Assembly: GCA_022486935.1 (NCBI GenBank)
Contig: JAKVJO010000003.1
Span: 1-60,198, forward strand
Direction: 5' to 3'
Source: Solobacterium sp.
GTDB lineage: Bacteria; Bacillota_I; Bacilli_A; Erysipelotrichales; Erysipelotrichaceae
DNA length: 60,198 nt
The translations under genes were made by a program, and so were the position numbers. Below the pieces are notes generated by a model. It saw nothing but the letters and a program-made list of their open reading frames with translations. It was not told the DNA's origin and did no database searches. Of the stretch, positions 27,087-35,942 are shown piece by piece. The first letter of the stretch is position 1, and every line of letters starts with the position of its first letter.

Positions 27087-27608
27087 ATGAAAAAGATGAT
27101 TGTGTTACTCTGCGGCATATTGCTGATAACAGGCTGCACAGCCGGGAGTCAGATCAGCATACCGAGTGATTCATCGGAATATACGCTTGATCATGGAATC
27201 AATGAATATGTCAGCAGTTCGGGAATATTTTACACGGTATATGACTCGATTGTGATCCAGACAAATCTTTCACACCCTTATAGAATGGATGATCCCCAAT
27301 ATCTGACAGTGGAAGGGGCGGCAGACTATACAGACTGTATTACCATGACTGCTTATTACTACCCGGATGGATGCTCCAATCAAGAGGGCAGCTGTGAAAT
27401 CCCAGTGAGAGAGTATTACATCTACAGAACAGATGCTGTTCCTTCAGAGAACATTGCTTCAATGGTGAAGGTCGGAAGTTTTGGCAGGTATACTGTTTCA
27501 TACACCAGGGACAATGATACAAAAGAACAGTCGCTTCTGAGAGAAAGTGAGTATGATCAGATCGAGAAGAACATCAATGAGATGGTTCAATTTGGATCGA
27601 GTAAGTGA
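27087..27608 (+). CDS. Lipoprotein of unknown function in system B operon
   Basis: The 173-residue product starts MKKMIVLLCGILLITGC with a clear lipobox (LITGC), so it should be lipid-anchored outside the cell. AGGAGG precedes the ATG at 27087; an in-frame ATG at 27039 overlaps the kinase and lacks a signal. The mature part is polar and beta-rich with several Tyr and two Cys pairs (DCITMTAYYYPDGCSNQ...GSC). No known family is recognised. It may be a target or an accessory sensor of system B. Confidence 0.8.
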   Translation: MKKMIVLLCGILLITGCTAGSQISIPSDSSEYTLDHGINEYVSSSGIFYTVYDSIVIQTNLSHPYRMDDPQYLTVEGAADYTDCITMTAYYYPDGCSNQEGSCEIPVREYYIYRTDAVPSENIASMVKVGSFGRYTVSYTRDNDTKEQSLLRESEYDQIEKNINEMVQFGSSK

Positions 27609-27751
27609 TTTTTACATGAGCCCAATCGCAATGACAGGGTCTGAAGCTGAAACTGTAATATTTCTTTGAAAACACGTGCAAATAATCTGATTGACTCGAA
27701 AGGATGCCTTGAATACGAAACAGTCATTAGATGAATGCCGTAATACAGATG

Positions 27752-27774
27752 AAAAAAGAGGCCTTGAAGGCCTC
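27752..27774 (-). terminator. Terminator of the tRNA-Thr gene
   Basis: On the minus strand GAGGCCTT pairs with AAGGCCTC (27758-27774, one-base loop), followed by TTTTTTC. It lies 12 bases after the tRNA 3' end. Confidence 0.85.
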
Positions 27775-27786
27775 GTGAATTAGAAG

Positions 27787-27862
27787 TGGTGCCGACTATC
27801 GGAATCGAACCAACGACCTACTCATTACGAATGAGTTGCTCTACCAACTGAGCTAAGTCGGC
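27787..27862 (-). tRNA. tRNA-Thr (anticodon CGU)
   Basis: A 76-base cloverleaf is read on the minus strand. The acceptor stem is GCCGACT/AGTCGGC, the D-arm GCTC..GAGC, and the anticodon stem ACTCA/TGAGT has loop TTCGTAA (anticodon CGT, codon ACG). The T-arm is GTTGG TTCGATT CCGAT, and CCA is encoded. Promoter and terminator are both visible, so it is a single-gene unit. Confidence 0.97.
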
Positions 27863-27880
27863 GCTTTTTGAAGCATTGTC

Positions 27881-27909
27881 ATTATACCCGGGAATGATGC
27901 TCAAATCAA
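27881..27909 (-). promoter_or_regulatory. Promoter of tRNA-Thr
   Basis: On the minus strand TTGATT (27904-27909), 17 bases and a perfect TATAAT (27881-27886), 18 bases before the mature 5' end. Confidence 0.85.
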
Positions 27910-27982
27910 CGCAATATCATAGATTGCCCGGATCATGTAATACACGGGTCCCTGATTATGAAAATGTCTGCACGCTTTCATA

Positions 27983-27996
27983 ATTTGTATACAAAT
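27983..27996. promoter_or_regulatory. Perfect 14-bp palindrome, possible operator
   Basis: ATTTGTATACAAAT is fully self-complementary and sits in the divergent space between tRNA-Thr and the ECF operon, about 60 bases upstream of the ECF -10. It has the look of a GntR-type operator, but no matching regulator is in the window. Confidence 0.35.
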
Positions 27997-28052
27997 CCGC
28001 ATGATTATCACCGCTTACAATCGTGTTGCCATGCGCTCATGGAGCGATGATA

Positions 28053-28061
28053 TGCTATAAT
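28053..28061 (+). promoter_or_regulatory. Extended -10 promoter of the ECF operon
   Basis: TGCTATAAT is an extended -10 (TGnTATAAT) and compensates for the lack of a recognisable -35. The message would begin near 28068 with a leader of about 29 bases, too short for a riboswitch. Confidence 0.6.
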
Positions 28062-28096
28062 CCTTCCGTGTTAATTCAAAGGGGGATTAATCACAT

Positions 28097-28663
28097 ATGA
28101 AAATGGGTAAGTTTACTACAAAGACCATCGTCGCTACCGGCCTTGGCGCTGCACTGTTCATGGTTCTGTTCATGTTCGTCAAGATTCCTTCACCGGTACC
28201 TGAGACCAATCTTCAGATCGCTTACGGTGTCTCCGGATTCTTCGCTGCATTATTCGGCCCGCTGTGCGGCTTCCTGGTCGCCTTCATCGGACATGCACTG
28301 TCAGACTTTCTCAGCTATGGTTCACCATGGTGGAGCTGGGTTGTCGCTTCCGGTGTCTGCGCATTCCTGACCGGTCTTTCTTACAGCAAGGTTTCTGCAA
28401 GTGTTGAAGACGGTGTCTTCGGCAAGAAACAGATCACAACCTATGCAATCTGGGGTGTGCTTGGCAATGCCATTGCCTGGTGCATCATTGCTCCGGTACT
28501 GGATATTGTCATCTATGCCGAGCCTGCTTCAAAGGTATTCACACAGGGCGCTATCGCATTTGTCTTTGACGCAATCTGCACCGTCGTCATCGGCGGTCTC
28601 TTACTGGCAGCCTATGCCAAGTCCAAGACCGGCAAGGGCACTCTGACCAAAGACAATAAATAA
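28097..28663 (+). CDS. ECF transporter S component, UPF0397 family
   Basis: The 188-residue membrane protein has about five or six helices and the family pattern FFAALFGPLCGFLVAFIGHAL followed by DFLSYGSPWWSW. As substrate-binding (S) subunit of an energy-coupling-factor transporter it would bind a vitamin-like compound and dock on EcfT and the ATPases encoded next. The N-terminal ATGLGAAL matches the small-residue helix 1 that contacts EcfT in known S components. The ligand of UPF0397 proteins is not established; the SAM hydrolase at the operon end hints at a nucleoside or methionine-related compound. AAAGGGGGA precedes the ATG. Confidence 0.9.
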   Translation: MKMGKFTTKTIVATGLGAALFMVLFMFVKIPSPVPETNLQIAYGVSGFFAALFGPLCGFLVAFIGHALSDFLSYGSPWWSWVVASGVCAFLTGLSYSKVSASVEDGVFGKKQITTYAIWGVLGNAIAWCIIAPVLDIVIYAEPASKVFTQGAIAFVFDAICTVVIGGLLLAAYAKSKTGKGTLTKDNK

Positions 28664-28681
28664 GCAACTGGAGTCAGGATC

Positions 28682-28715
28682 AGGGGAAGAGCTTCGGCTC
28701 TTCCTGTTTTAGTTT
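28682..28715 (+). terminator. Intergenic hairpin with weak U-tract between S component and ATPase
   Basis: AGGGGAAGAGC-TTCG-GCTCTTCCTG (28682-28706) with the stable TTCG loop, then TTTTAG. It lies only 20 bases before the ATPase start, so it probably acts as a leaky terminator that keeps S-component mRNA more abundant, not as an operon end. Confidence 0.65.
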
Positions 28716-28728
28716 CAGGAGGTCATCC

Positions 28729-30438
28729 ATGTCAGATACAGTCATATCCTTCCAGCATTTCGGCTTTCAATACTACGCACAGGCCGAACCGACTCTGTAT
28801 GATATCAATCTTGATATTCATCGGGGTGAAAAAATACTGATCGCCGGTCCTTCCGGTTCCGGCAAGAGTACATTGGGCAACTGCATCAATGGCCTGATTC
28901 CTTTTGCCTACCGCGGAACAATGACCGGAGAACTGCACGTTGCCGGAATTGATACCAAAAATTCCAGTCTGTTTGAATTATCCAAGCAGGTAGGTACCGT
29001 ACTGCAGGATGCGGACGGACAGTTCATCGGACTGAATGTCGGAGAAGATATTGCGTTCGCACTGGAAAATGACAATGTGCCGCAGAAGGAAATGAAGGAG
29101 CGGGTCAAGAAGATCGCTGCAGTTGTAGACATGGACAAACTGCTGGAATCCAATCCCCACGAACTGTCCGGCGGGCAGAAACAGCGTGTATCACTTGCCG
29201 GCGTCATGGTAGATGACGCAGACATCCTGCTGTTTGATGAACCGCTGGCAAACCTTGATCCAAGAACCGGAAAGGTTGCCATTGAACTGATTGATGAGAT
29301 CAACAGGCAGGGCAAGACAGTCATTATCATTGAGCATCGTCTGGAAGATGTGCTGCATTGCCCGGTAGATCGGATCGTGGTATTCAATGACGGTCATATC
29401 ATCATGGATGATCATCCGGATCAGGTGCTGGCTAGCAATGTACTGCTCAAGCACGGAATCCGTGAGCCGCTGTATCTGACGGCATGCAAGTATGCGGGTG
29501 TGAATATTACCCCGGAAATGAAGTCTTCCAGTCTTGATAAGATGGACCTTGCACAGTGCAAGGAAAAACTGCAGGCATGGTATGACGCCAATGTCTCCAA
29601 AGAAGAAGATAAACCGCAGCAGGATCTGCTGAGTGTGAATGATATCTGCTTCAGTTATGACGGAGTCAGGCCGATATTGAATCATGTGGATGCGATGATC
29701 CATGAAGGCGAAATGATGAGCCTGGTCGGAAAGAACGGTGCCGGCAAGTCAACGCTGGCAAAAGTGCTGACCGGCTTTCTGAAACCGGACAGCGGCACTG
29801 TGACCATGAATGGAGAGGATCTTGCCAGATACTCGATTGCTGAACGGGCAGAGTATGTCGGCATTGTGCTGCAGAATCCAAACCAGATGATTTCCAAGAC
29901 CATGATCTACGATGAGATTGCATTCGGACTGAGAATCCGCAATCTTCCGGAAGATGAGATTGAGCAGCGGGTCATGAAGGTCATGAAGGTATGCGGTCTC
30001 TCGGAGTTCCGCAAATGGCCGATCAGTGCACTGAGCTATGGCCAGAAGAAACGTGTGACCATTGCATCAATCCTCGTATTGAATCCTAAGATCCTGATCC
30101 TTGATGAACCGACAGCAGGTCAGGATTATTACCACTATTCCGAAATCATGGAGTTTCTGAAGGGACTCAATGAACAGGGACAGACCATCCTGCTGATTAC
30201 CCACGACATGCACCTGATGCTGGAATATACCGAACGGGCAATTGTCCTGGTTGACAGTGAGAAGATCGCAGATGAAAAAGCATATCAGGTACTGTGTGAT
30301 CCGCAGCTGTCTGCACGTGCCAATCTGAAAGAGACTTCACTGTTTGAACTGGCTCAGAAAGTGGGGATCAGCGATCCGCTCAAGTTTGTCGGAACCTTTA
30401 TCAAATATGACAGGAGGGTAAGGACTGATGAAGATTAA
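28729..30438 (+). CDS. ECF transporter ATPase, fused double ATP-binding protein
   Basis: The 569-residue protein contains two complete ABC ATPase domains. The first (about 1-260) has Walker A GPSGSGKST, signature LSGGQKQRVSLAG and Walker B ILLFDEPLANLDP. The second (about 300-545) has GKNGAGKST, LSYGQKKRVTIAS and ILILDEPTAGQD. It thus replaces the usual separate EcfA1 and EcfA2. AGGAGG precedes the ATG. It overlaps the EcfT gene by 11 bases. Confidence 0.95.
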   Translation: MSDTVISFQHFGFQYYAQAEPTLYDINLDIHRGEKILIAGPSGSGKSTLGNCINGLIPFAYRGTMTGELHVAGIDTKNSSLFELSKQVGTVLQDADGQFIGLNVGEDIAFALENDNVPQKEMKERVKKIAAVVDMDKLLESNPHELSGGQKQRVSLAGVMVDDADILLFDEPLANLDPRTGKVAIELIDEINRQGKTVIIIEHRLEDVLHCPVDRIVVFNDGHIIMDDHPDQVLASNVLLKHGIREPLYLTACKYAGVNITPEMKSSSLDKMDLAQCKEKLQAWYDANVSKEEDKPQQDLLSVNDICFSYDGVRPILNHVDAMIHEGEMMSLVGKNGAGKSTLAKVLTGFLKPDSGTVTMNGEDLARYSIAERAEYVGIVLQNPNQMISKTMIYDEIAFGLRIRNLPEDEIEQRVMKVMKVCGLSEFRKWPISALSYGQKKRVTIASILVLNPKILILDEPTAGQDYYHYSEIMEFLKGLNEQGQTILLITHDMHLMLEYTERAIVLVDSEKIADEKAYQVLCDPQLSARANLKETSLFELAQKVGISDPLKFVGTFIKYDRRVRTDED

Positions 30439-31261
30439 AGTATTCTCCTACAGTCAACTGGATACCTTTATCCATAAACTGAGCGGCCTGACCAAGCTGA
30501 TCTGTTTCCTGCTGATGACGACTTCTGTCATGATGACATATGATATCCGGGTGATCCTCTGTATCATGGTGATCTCCCTGGTTCTGATGAAGATCGCAAA
30601 GATCACCTTCCACCAGATCAAAACAATGTTGATCTATGTATTCATCTTCCTGATTGCAAACTTCATCCTGACGTTCCTCTTTGATCCGGGATACGGCGCA
30701 AGGGTGTATGGAACAGAACATATCCTGTTCTCCATTGCCGGCCCCTATGTTGTAACAGAAGAAGAACTGTTCTATCTGATCACCAAGTTCTTCAAGTATT
30801 TGTCAGTCATCCCCCTTGGCATTATCTTCATCCTGACAACCAACCCAAGTGAGTTTGCGTCTTCACTGAACGGTATCGGTGTCAGTTACAAGGTTGGCAC
30901 TGCACTGTCACTGACGCTCCGCTATTTTCCGGATGTGACCAGGGACTATCAGACCATCTCCATTGCCCAGCAGGCAAGGGGGCTGGAACTGTCCAAGAAG
31001 GCAAAAATGAAAGACCGCATCAAGAGTATTGCGGCCATCCTGACGCCGATGATCTTTACGACCATGGACCGGATCAACCTGATTTCCAATGCCATGGATC
31101 TCAGGGGCTTCGGCAAATCCAAAACAAGAACCTGGTATTCCAAGCGCCCGCTGACCATGAAGGACTATGGCTCCATGATCTTCTGTGCATTGGTTCTGTT
31201 TGCCGCACTGTTTGTACGCTACCAGATCAACCACAGTATGTTCTATAATCCATTTATATAA
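30428..31261 (+). CDS. ECF transporter transmembrane coupling protein EcfT
   Basis: The 277-residue membrane protein has about five or six helices and the EcfT coupling signature QQARGLELSKKAKMKD. A second Ala-Arg-Gly-like motif, AMDLRGFGKSKTRT, follows; in characterised EcfT proteins these coupling helices dock on the two ATPase domains. It completes a dedicated (group I-like) ECF module with its own S component. Confidence 0.93.
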   Translation: MKIKVFSYSQLDTFIHKLSGLTKLICFLLMTTSVMMTYDIRVILCIMVISLVLMKIAKITFHQIKTMLIYVFIFLIANFILTFLFDPGYGARVYGTEHILFSIAGPYVVTEEELFYLITKFFKYLSVIPLGIIFILTTNPSEFASSLNGIGVSYKVGTALSLTLRYFPDVTRDYQTISIAQQARGLELSKKAKMKDRIKSIAAILTPMIFTTMDRINLISNAMDLRGFGKSKTRTWYSKRPLTMKDYGSMIFCALVLFAALFVRYQINHSMFYNPFI

Positions 31262-31278
31262 ACAAAGGAGAAATACCC

Positions 31279-32136
31279 ATGAAACCGATCATTGTATTGC
31301 AGACAGACTTTTCACTGACCTGGGGAGCAGTATCAAGCATGAAGGGTGTCATTGCCATTGTTGATCCTGAACTCAGAACGGAAGATCTCTGTCATGATAT
31401 CCGCAGTTATGATACCTGGGAGGCAAGTCTTTCCCTGAATACGGTTGAGCCTTACTGGCCAAAGGGAACCATCTTTGTTTCGGTGGTAGACCCGGGTGTC
31501 GGCACTTCCAGAAGAGCGTCTGTTGCACTTCTGAAAGACGGTTCTTATGTGGTGACACCGGACAATGGAACACTGACGCACCTGTATCACAGTGTCGGTA
31601 TCCAGGCAGTCAGGGAGATTGATGAAACACGCAATCGCTATCACGGTACCGAAGATGTATCCGTCTTCCATGGAAGAGATCTGTTCGGCTATTGCGCAGC
31701 ATTGCTTGCCAGCGGAAAGATCACCTTTGAAGAAGTCGGACCGGAGTATCCTCTTGAAGATATTGTGCAGTGTGAAGAGTACCAGCTCAAGCCGGTGCTG
31801 AAGAACAAAGAAGCGTCTGGATTCATCATGACCGGACTCAAGCATTTCGGCGGCATCCAGATGAATATCACCAACGAAGAATGGAAGAAGTGCGGGTTTC
31901 AGGAAGGTGATTATGTCCATACGGCAATTGCCTACCAGAACAAGGTCATCTTCGAACGCGATGTCAAATATGCCAGATCATTTGGCTATGTGAAGAAGGG
32001 CGAGCCGGTGCTGTACTGCGGTTCTTCCCTGTATCTGTGTCTGGACTGCAACCAGGAAAACTTCATGGAGAAGTACGGTGTTGATACCGGCAGAGACTGG
32101 AAGATTTCCTTCACGGAACCAAAGCAGTCCAAGTAA
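31279..32136 (+). CDS. S-adenosylmethionine hydrolase (SAM hydroxide adenosyltransferase, DUF62 family)
   Basis: The 285-residue soluble protein begins IVLQTDFSLTWGAVSSMKGV. It shows FVSVVDPGVGTSRRA and the PDNGTLTHLY and FHGRDLFGYCAALLASG blocks of the fluorinase/chlorinase-like family. Non-halogenating members use hydroxide to split SAM into adenosine and methionine, with an Asp-Arg-His triad; Asp, Arg and His are available in VDPGVGTSRRA and FHGRD. AAAGGAG precedes the ATG. Co-transcription with an ECF transporter is a recurrent arrangement in Firmicutes, and suggests that the transported compound is metabolically linked to SAM or adenosine; this is inference. Confidence 0.9.
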   Translation: MKPIIVLQTDFSLTWGAVSSMKGVIAIVDPELRTEDLCHDIRSYDTWEASLSLNTVEPYWPKGTIFVSVVDPGVGTSRRASVALLKDGSYVVTPDNGTLTHLYHSVGIQAVREIDETRNRYHGTEDVSVFHGRDLFGYCAALLASGKITFEEVGPEYPLEDIVQCEEYQLKPVLKNKEASGFIMTGLKHFGGIQMNITNEEWKKCGFQEGDYVHTAIAYQNKVIFERDVKYARSFGYVKKGEPVLYCGSSLYLCLDCNQENFMEKYGVDTGRDWKISFTEPKQSK

Positions 32137-32152
32137 TCAGATGATTGATCAG

Positions 32153-32187
32153 ATACCTGTCCATGCATGCACGGATGGGTATTTTTA
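32153..32187 (+). terminator. Terminator of the ECF operon
   Basis: ATACCTGTCC (32153-32162) pairs with GGATGGGTAT (32173-32182), two wobbles, followed by TTTTT. Confidence 0.8.
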
Positions 32188-32202
32188 TGTCGAACAGGTA
32201 TA

Positions 32203-32234
32203 AGAAAAGCAGCCCGGAACAGGAACCGGACTGC
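32203..32234 (-). terminator. Terminator of the phosphoketolase gene
   Basis: On the minus strand GCAGTCCGG pairs with CCGGGCTGC (32209-32234), followed by TTTTCTT. Confidence 0.85.
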
Positions 32235-32252
32235 CTGATGTACCAGTGATGA

Positions 32253-34652
32253 TTATTTGCGGTGATCTTCCCAGGTCCAGTCAGCGACCTCCGGCAGATC
32301 TTCGCCGTATTCAGAGATGTACTGCTTATGCTGAACCAGCTTGTCAGCCATCTTCTGGAAGAGATATGCGCCCTTATTGCCAAGCTGCGGCAGACGGAGT
32401 ACGACATCCTGTACCAGATGGAAGCGGTCGATATCATTCTGCACACGCATATCAAACGGTGTAGTAATTGTTCCTTCTTCCTTATAGCCGCGGACATGGA
32501 GATTGCGGTTATGACGGCGGTAAGTCAGTTCATGAACCAGTGTCGGATAGCCATGGAATGCAAAGATGATCGGCTTGTCCTTGGTGAACAGCATGTCATA
32601 TTCTTCATCGGTCAGACCATGCGGGTGCTCACTGTGCGGCTGGAGCTTGAACAGGTCAACGACGTTGATGACCCGGATCTTCAGCTCTGGCATTTCCTGA
32701 TTGAGGATGGATACTGCAGCCAGGGTTTCAAGTGTCGGTGTATCGCCGCAGCATGCCATGACAACATCCGGTTCCTGGCCCTGATCATTGGATGCCCATT
32801 CCCAGATGCCGATACCATGCGTGCAGTGCACAACTGCATCTTCCATGCTCAGCCACTGCGGACGTGGATGCTTGGATGCGACAATGACATTGACATAGTT
32901 CTTGGAACGGATGCAGTGATCAAAGGTGGACAGCAGGGTGTTGGTATCCGGCGGGAGGTAGAGTCTTACAACATCTGCCTTCTTGTTGGCCATGTGATCC
33001 AGGAAGCCCGGATCCTGATGGGTAAAGCCGTTATGATCCTGCTGCCAGATGTGGGAAGTCAGGATGATATTCAAGGATGAGATCTCTTCACGCCATGGCA
33101 GCTGGTTGCAGACCTTCAGCCACTTGGCATGCTGGGCAGCCATGGAGTCAATGATTCTTGCAAATGCTTCATAGGAATCGAAGAAGCCGTGACGGCCAGT
33201 CAGCAGATAGCCTTCCAGCCAGCCTTCGCACATATGCTCACTCAGCATGGAGTCCATGAAGCGTCCATCGGTATTCAAAAATTCATCAGACGGAATCTGT
33301 TTCTCCATCCATACACGGTTGGCTCCGTCAAACGCATAGTTCAGACGGTTGCTCATTGCCTCATCCGGTGAGAAGGAACGGAAGTTGCGGGCTTTCTGAT
33401 TGTCTTTGAAGACGTCTCTTACAAACTTGCCAAGCTCAATCATATCCTGGGCAGAAGTTTCACCATGATGCTCGACCTTGACGCCATAGTCACGGAAGTC
33501 CGGAAGGATCAGATCCTTCAGCAGCAGTCCGCCATTGGCGTGCGGGTTGGCGCCGATGCGGTGATTCCCGGTTGGAGCCAGTGATTTGATCTCCGGCTTC
33601 AGTGCGCCATTTTCATCAAACAGTTCTTCCGGCTTGTAGCTTCTCAGCCACTGCTCGAGAATCTGCAGATGTTCCGGCTTGCTCATATCGACAGGTACCT
33701 GATGGGCGCGGAAGTTTCCTTCGATCTTCTTGCCGTCAACGGTCTTCGGTCCGGTCCATCCCTTTGGTGTACGCAGGATGATCATCGGCCAGTGCGGACG
33801 TGTCGGGTCATTATTGTCACGTGCATGTTTCTGGATTGCCTTGATTTCTTCAATGACCTTGTCCATGGTTTCAGCCATGAGTTTGTGCATGGTCATTGGA
33901 TCATCGCCTTCAACCCAGTACGGCTTCCAGCCATAGCCTTCCATCAGTTTCTGCAGTTCTTCATGCGGCAGTCTGCTGAGAATGGTCGGGTTGGAAATCT
34001 TGAATCCATTCAGATGGAGAATCGGAAGGACAGCACCGTCGGTAATCGGGTTCAGGAATTTGTCGGAATGCCAGGAAGTAGCCAGCGGTCCGGTTTCAGC
34101 TTCGCCATCGCCGACTGTGACTGCGGCAATCAGATCCGGGTTGTCAAAGACTGCACCGAAGGCATGGGCAATGGAATAGCCAAGCTCGCCGCCTTCATTG
34201 ATGGATCCCGGAGTTTCCGGTGCACAGTGGGAAGGAACGCCGCCCGGGAAGGAGAACTGCTTGAAGAGTTTCTGCAGTCCGCGCTCGTCTTCGGTGATGT
34301 TCGGATATACCTCACTGTAGGTGCCATCCAGATAATCGTTGGCAATGTAGAAGTTTCCGCCGTGTCCAGGGCCGGACAGCAGGATGAGGTCCAGATCATA
34401 CCGTTTGATTTCACGGTTCAGATGGACGAAGACGAAGTTCTGGCCAGGGACAGTGCCCCAGTGTCCGACAATCTTCTTTTTGATGTCGTCCTGTGTCAAT
34501 GGTTCCTTGAGCAGCGGATCACTGAGCAGATACAGCTGGCAGGCAGACAGATAGTTGGCAGCACGCCACCACTTGTTCATCCGTTCCAGCAGTTCGTCAG
34601 TAATTGGACCCTTTTCAGGGCAGGAAGCTGTAGATAAATCGTTTTCTTTCAT
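32253..34652 (-). CDS. xfp: Xylulose-5-phosphate/fructose-6-phosphate phosphoketolase
   Basis: The 799-residue TPP enzyme cleaves xylulose-5-P (and perhaps fructose-6-P) into acetyl-phosphate and glyceraldehyde-3-P or erythrose-4-P. The TPP/Mg motif [19 protein letters not shown], the [11 protein letters not shown] and SGPGHGGN blocks and the C-terminal [13 protein letters not shown] are intact, and the length is typical. The ATG at 34652 has AAGGAG six bases before it; a longer open frame to 34724 covers the promoter region. It lies divergent from the sugar regulon whose xylulokinase makes its substrate. Confidence 0.96.
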   Translation of the reverse strand: MKENDLSTASCPEKGPITDELLERMNKWWRAANYLSACQLYLLSDPLLKEPLTQDDIKKKIVGHWGTVPGQNFVFVHLNREIKRYDLDLILLSGPGHGGNFYIANDYLDGTYSEVYPNITEDERGLQKLFKQFSFPGGVPSHCAPETPGSINEGGELGYSIAHAFGAVFDNPDLIAAVTVGDGEAETGPLATSWHSDKFLNPITDGAVLPILHLNGFKISNPTILSRLPHEELQKLMEGYGWKPYWVEGDDPMTMHKLMAETMDKVIEEIKAIQKHARDNNDPTRPHWPMIILRTPKGWTGPKTVDGKKIEGNFRAHQVPVDMSKPEHLQILEQWLRSYKPEELFDENGALKPEIKSLAPTGNHRIGANPHANGGLLLKDLILPDFRDYGVKVEHHGETSAQDMIELGKFVRDVFKDNQKARNFRSFSPDEAMSNRLNYAFDGANRVWMEKQIPSDEFLNTDGRFMDSMLSEHMCEGWLEGYLLTGRHGFFDSYEAFARIIDSMAAQHAKWLKVCNQLPWREEISSLNIILTSHIWQQDHNGFTHQDPGFLDHMANKKADVVRLYLPPDTNTLLSTFDHCIRSKNYVNVIVASKHPRPQWLSMEDAVVHCTHGIGIWEWASNDQGQEPDVVMACCGDTPTLETLAAVSILNQEMPELKIRVINVVDLFKLQPHSEHPHGLTDEEYDMLFTKDKPIIFAFHGYPTLVHELTYRRHNRNLHVRGYKEEGTITTPFDMRVQNDIDRFHLVQDVVLRLPQLGNKGAYLFQKMADKLVQHKQYISEYGEDLPEVADWTWEDHRK

Positions 34653-34704
34653 ATAAGGCTCCTTTTGACAGAAATGTGCTGAAAATCCTCTTCTGACTGT
34701 GCTT

Positions 34705-34734
34705 ATCATATTCACAGTGAGCACCGCTTGTCAA
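34705..34734 (-). promoter_or_regulatory. Promoter of xfp
   Basis: On the minus strand a perfect TTGACA (34729-34734), 18 bases, then TATGAT (34705-34710). The leader is about 45 bases. Confidence 0.75.
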
Positions 34735-34828
34735 TGAAAGCACAACTTAAACGAAACGGACCGGAAAAAAGTCAAATATGTGATGGTTATGCCACATCTG
34801 GCCATTTTTCACAAACTACAACTTTCTG

Positions 34829-34857
34829 TTGACAAGCGCTTACATCCTGACTAGAAT
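34829..34857 (+). promoter_or_regulatory. Promoter of lacI-GH94 unit with embedded cre-like site
   Basis: A perfect TTGACA (34829-34834), 17 bases and TAGAAT (34852-34857). The spacer carries the palindrome AAGCGCTT; TGACAAGCGCTTACA (34830-34844) matches 9 of 11 fixed positions of a CcpA cre site, so carbon catabolite repression is likely. Confidence 0.75.
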
Positions 34858-34864
34858 GCAAATA

Positions 34865-34879
34865 GAGAAAACGTTTAAC
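34865..34879. promoter_or_regulatory. LacI-type operator 1
   Basis: GAGAAAACGTTTAAC holds the palindromic core AAACGTTT and begins seven bases after the -10 box, at the start of transcription. An identical 15-mer is found at 38924-38938 in the same position relative to the next -10, so both are very probably bound by the regulator encoded at 34918. Confidence 0.8.
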
Positions 34880-34917
34880 CTACAGAAACACAGCCATCCA
34901 CGAAAATGAGGGAAAAC

Positions 34918-35919
34918 ATGGTAACGATTAAGATGATTGCGGAAAAAACAGGCGTATCCATCGCGGCAGTGTCCAAGGCACTGAACCACCAGCCGGGAAT
35001 CGGGCCTGAAAAAGCGGAGATGATCCGCAAGACAGCAGAAGAGATGGGCTACTATCCCAATGCGGCTGCCAGAACCCTGAAAACACATCATTCCAAGAAT
35101 ATCGGGATTGTCTATCAGAATCAGCTGGCACATGAGTTCTTCTCCCAGGTGCTGGAAGCGATCCGCGCCGGGGCAGAGGCGAATGATTATGACCTGACCT
35201 TCCTCAGCGGCAAGGCAGACTCCGGTACCAGTTACTATGATCACGCCATGCGCAGACAGTGCGACGGTGTCATCATTGCCCAGGGCATCTACAGCCAGGA
35301 AGAAATTGAGAAACTGGCGAAGAGCGATCTGCCGCTGGTCGCAATTGATCAGCAGTTTCCGGGACGTACGGCAATCGTCAATGACAATGTCGGCAGTGCC
35401 CGCGAGATTGTCCAGTACCTGTACAACCTCGGCCACCGCAGAATTGCCATGATCCATGGCGAAGACGGCGATGTCACCAAGATGAGAATCAATGGATTTC
35501 TGAGAGGATGCCGCGAACTTGGTATTGAAGTGCCTGATGAATACATGATCACGGCAAAGTACCAGGAACCGAAAGACTCCGGACTTGCGACTAGGCAGCT
35601 GCTCTCGCTTCAGAACCGTCCGACCTGTATCCTCTATCCGGATGACATCAGCTATCTGGGCGGCTTCACTGAAATGGAGCGGGAAGGCCTCAGTATTCCG
35701 GACGACATCAGCTGCTTCGGCTATGACGGTATCAGGCTTTCAGGATTGCTGAGACCGCAGCTGGCAACGTATCACCAGAATGCAGCAGAGATCGGAAGAC
35801 GCGCTGCTGAAGAACTGATCAGTGCGATTGAATATCCGAAGTATTACGTCTCACAGATCATCACCGTGCCGGGTGAGATACAGCCAGGCGGAACGGTCAA
35901 GGATCTGACACAGAAATAG
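34918..35919 (+). CDS. LacI-family transcriptional regulator
   Basis: The 333-residue repressor has the N-terminal helix-turn-helix and hinge (TIKMIAEKTGVSIAAVSKAL, residues 3-22, then YYPNAAARTLKT) and a periplasmic-binding-like sensor domain. GAGGGA five bases upstream selects the ATG at 34918; an ATG at 34906 overlaps that site. It should repress its own promoter and the transporter operon through the two identical operators. The inducer is unknown, probably an imported oligosaccharide or its product. Confidence 0.93.
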   Translation: MVTIKMIAEKTGVSIAAVSKALNHQPGIGPEKAEMIRKTAEEMGYYPNAAARTLKTHHSKNIGIVYQNQLAHEFFSQVLEAIRAGAEANDYDLTFLSGKADSGTSYYDHAMRRQCDGVIIAQGIYSQEEIEKLAKSDLPLVAIDQQFPGRTAIVNDNVGSAREIVQYLYNLGHRRIAMIHGEDGDVTKMRINGFLRGCRELGIEVPDEYMITAKYQEPKDSGLATRQLLSLQNRPTCILYPDDISYLGGFTEMEREGLSIPDDISCFGYDGIRLSGLLRPQLATYHQNAAEIGRRAAEELISAIEYPKYYVSQIITVPGEIQPGGTVKDLTQK

Positions 35920-35942
35920 AAGCCTCAGGGGGAAAAGAGAAT

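Noticed and set aside
27910-28096. Riboswitch (SAM, folate or thiamine type) before the ECF operon
   Set aside because: The predicted transcript leader is only about 29 bases, and no conserved aptamer core is visible upstream.
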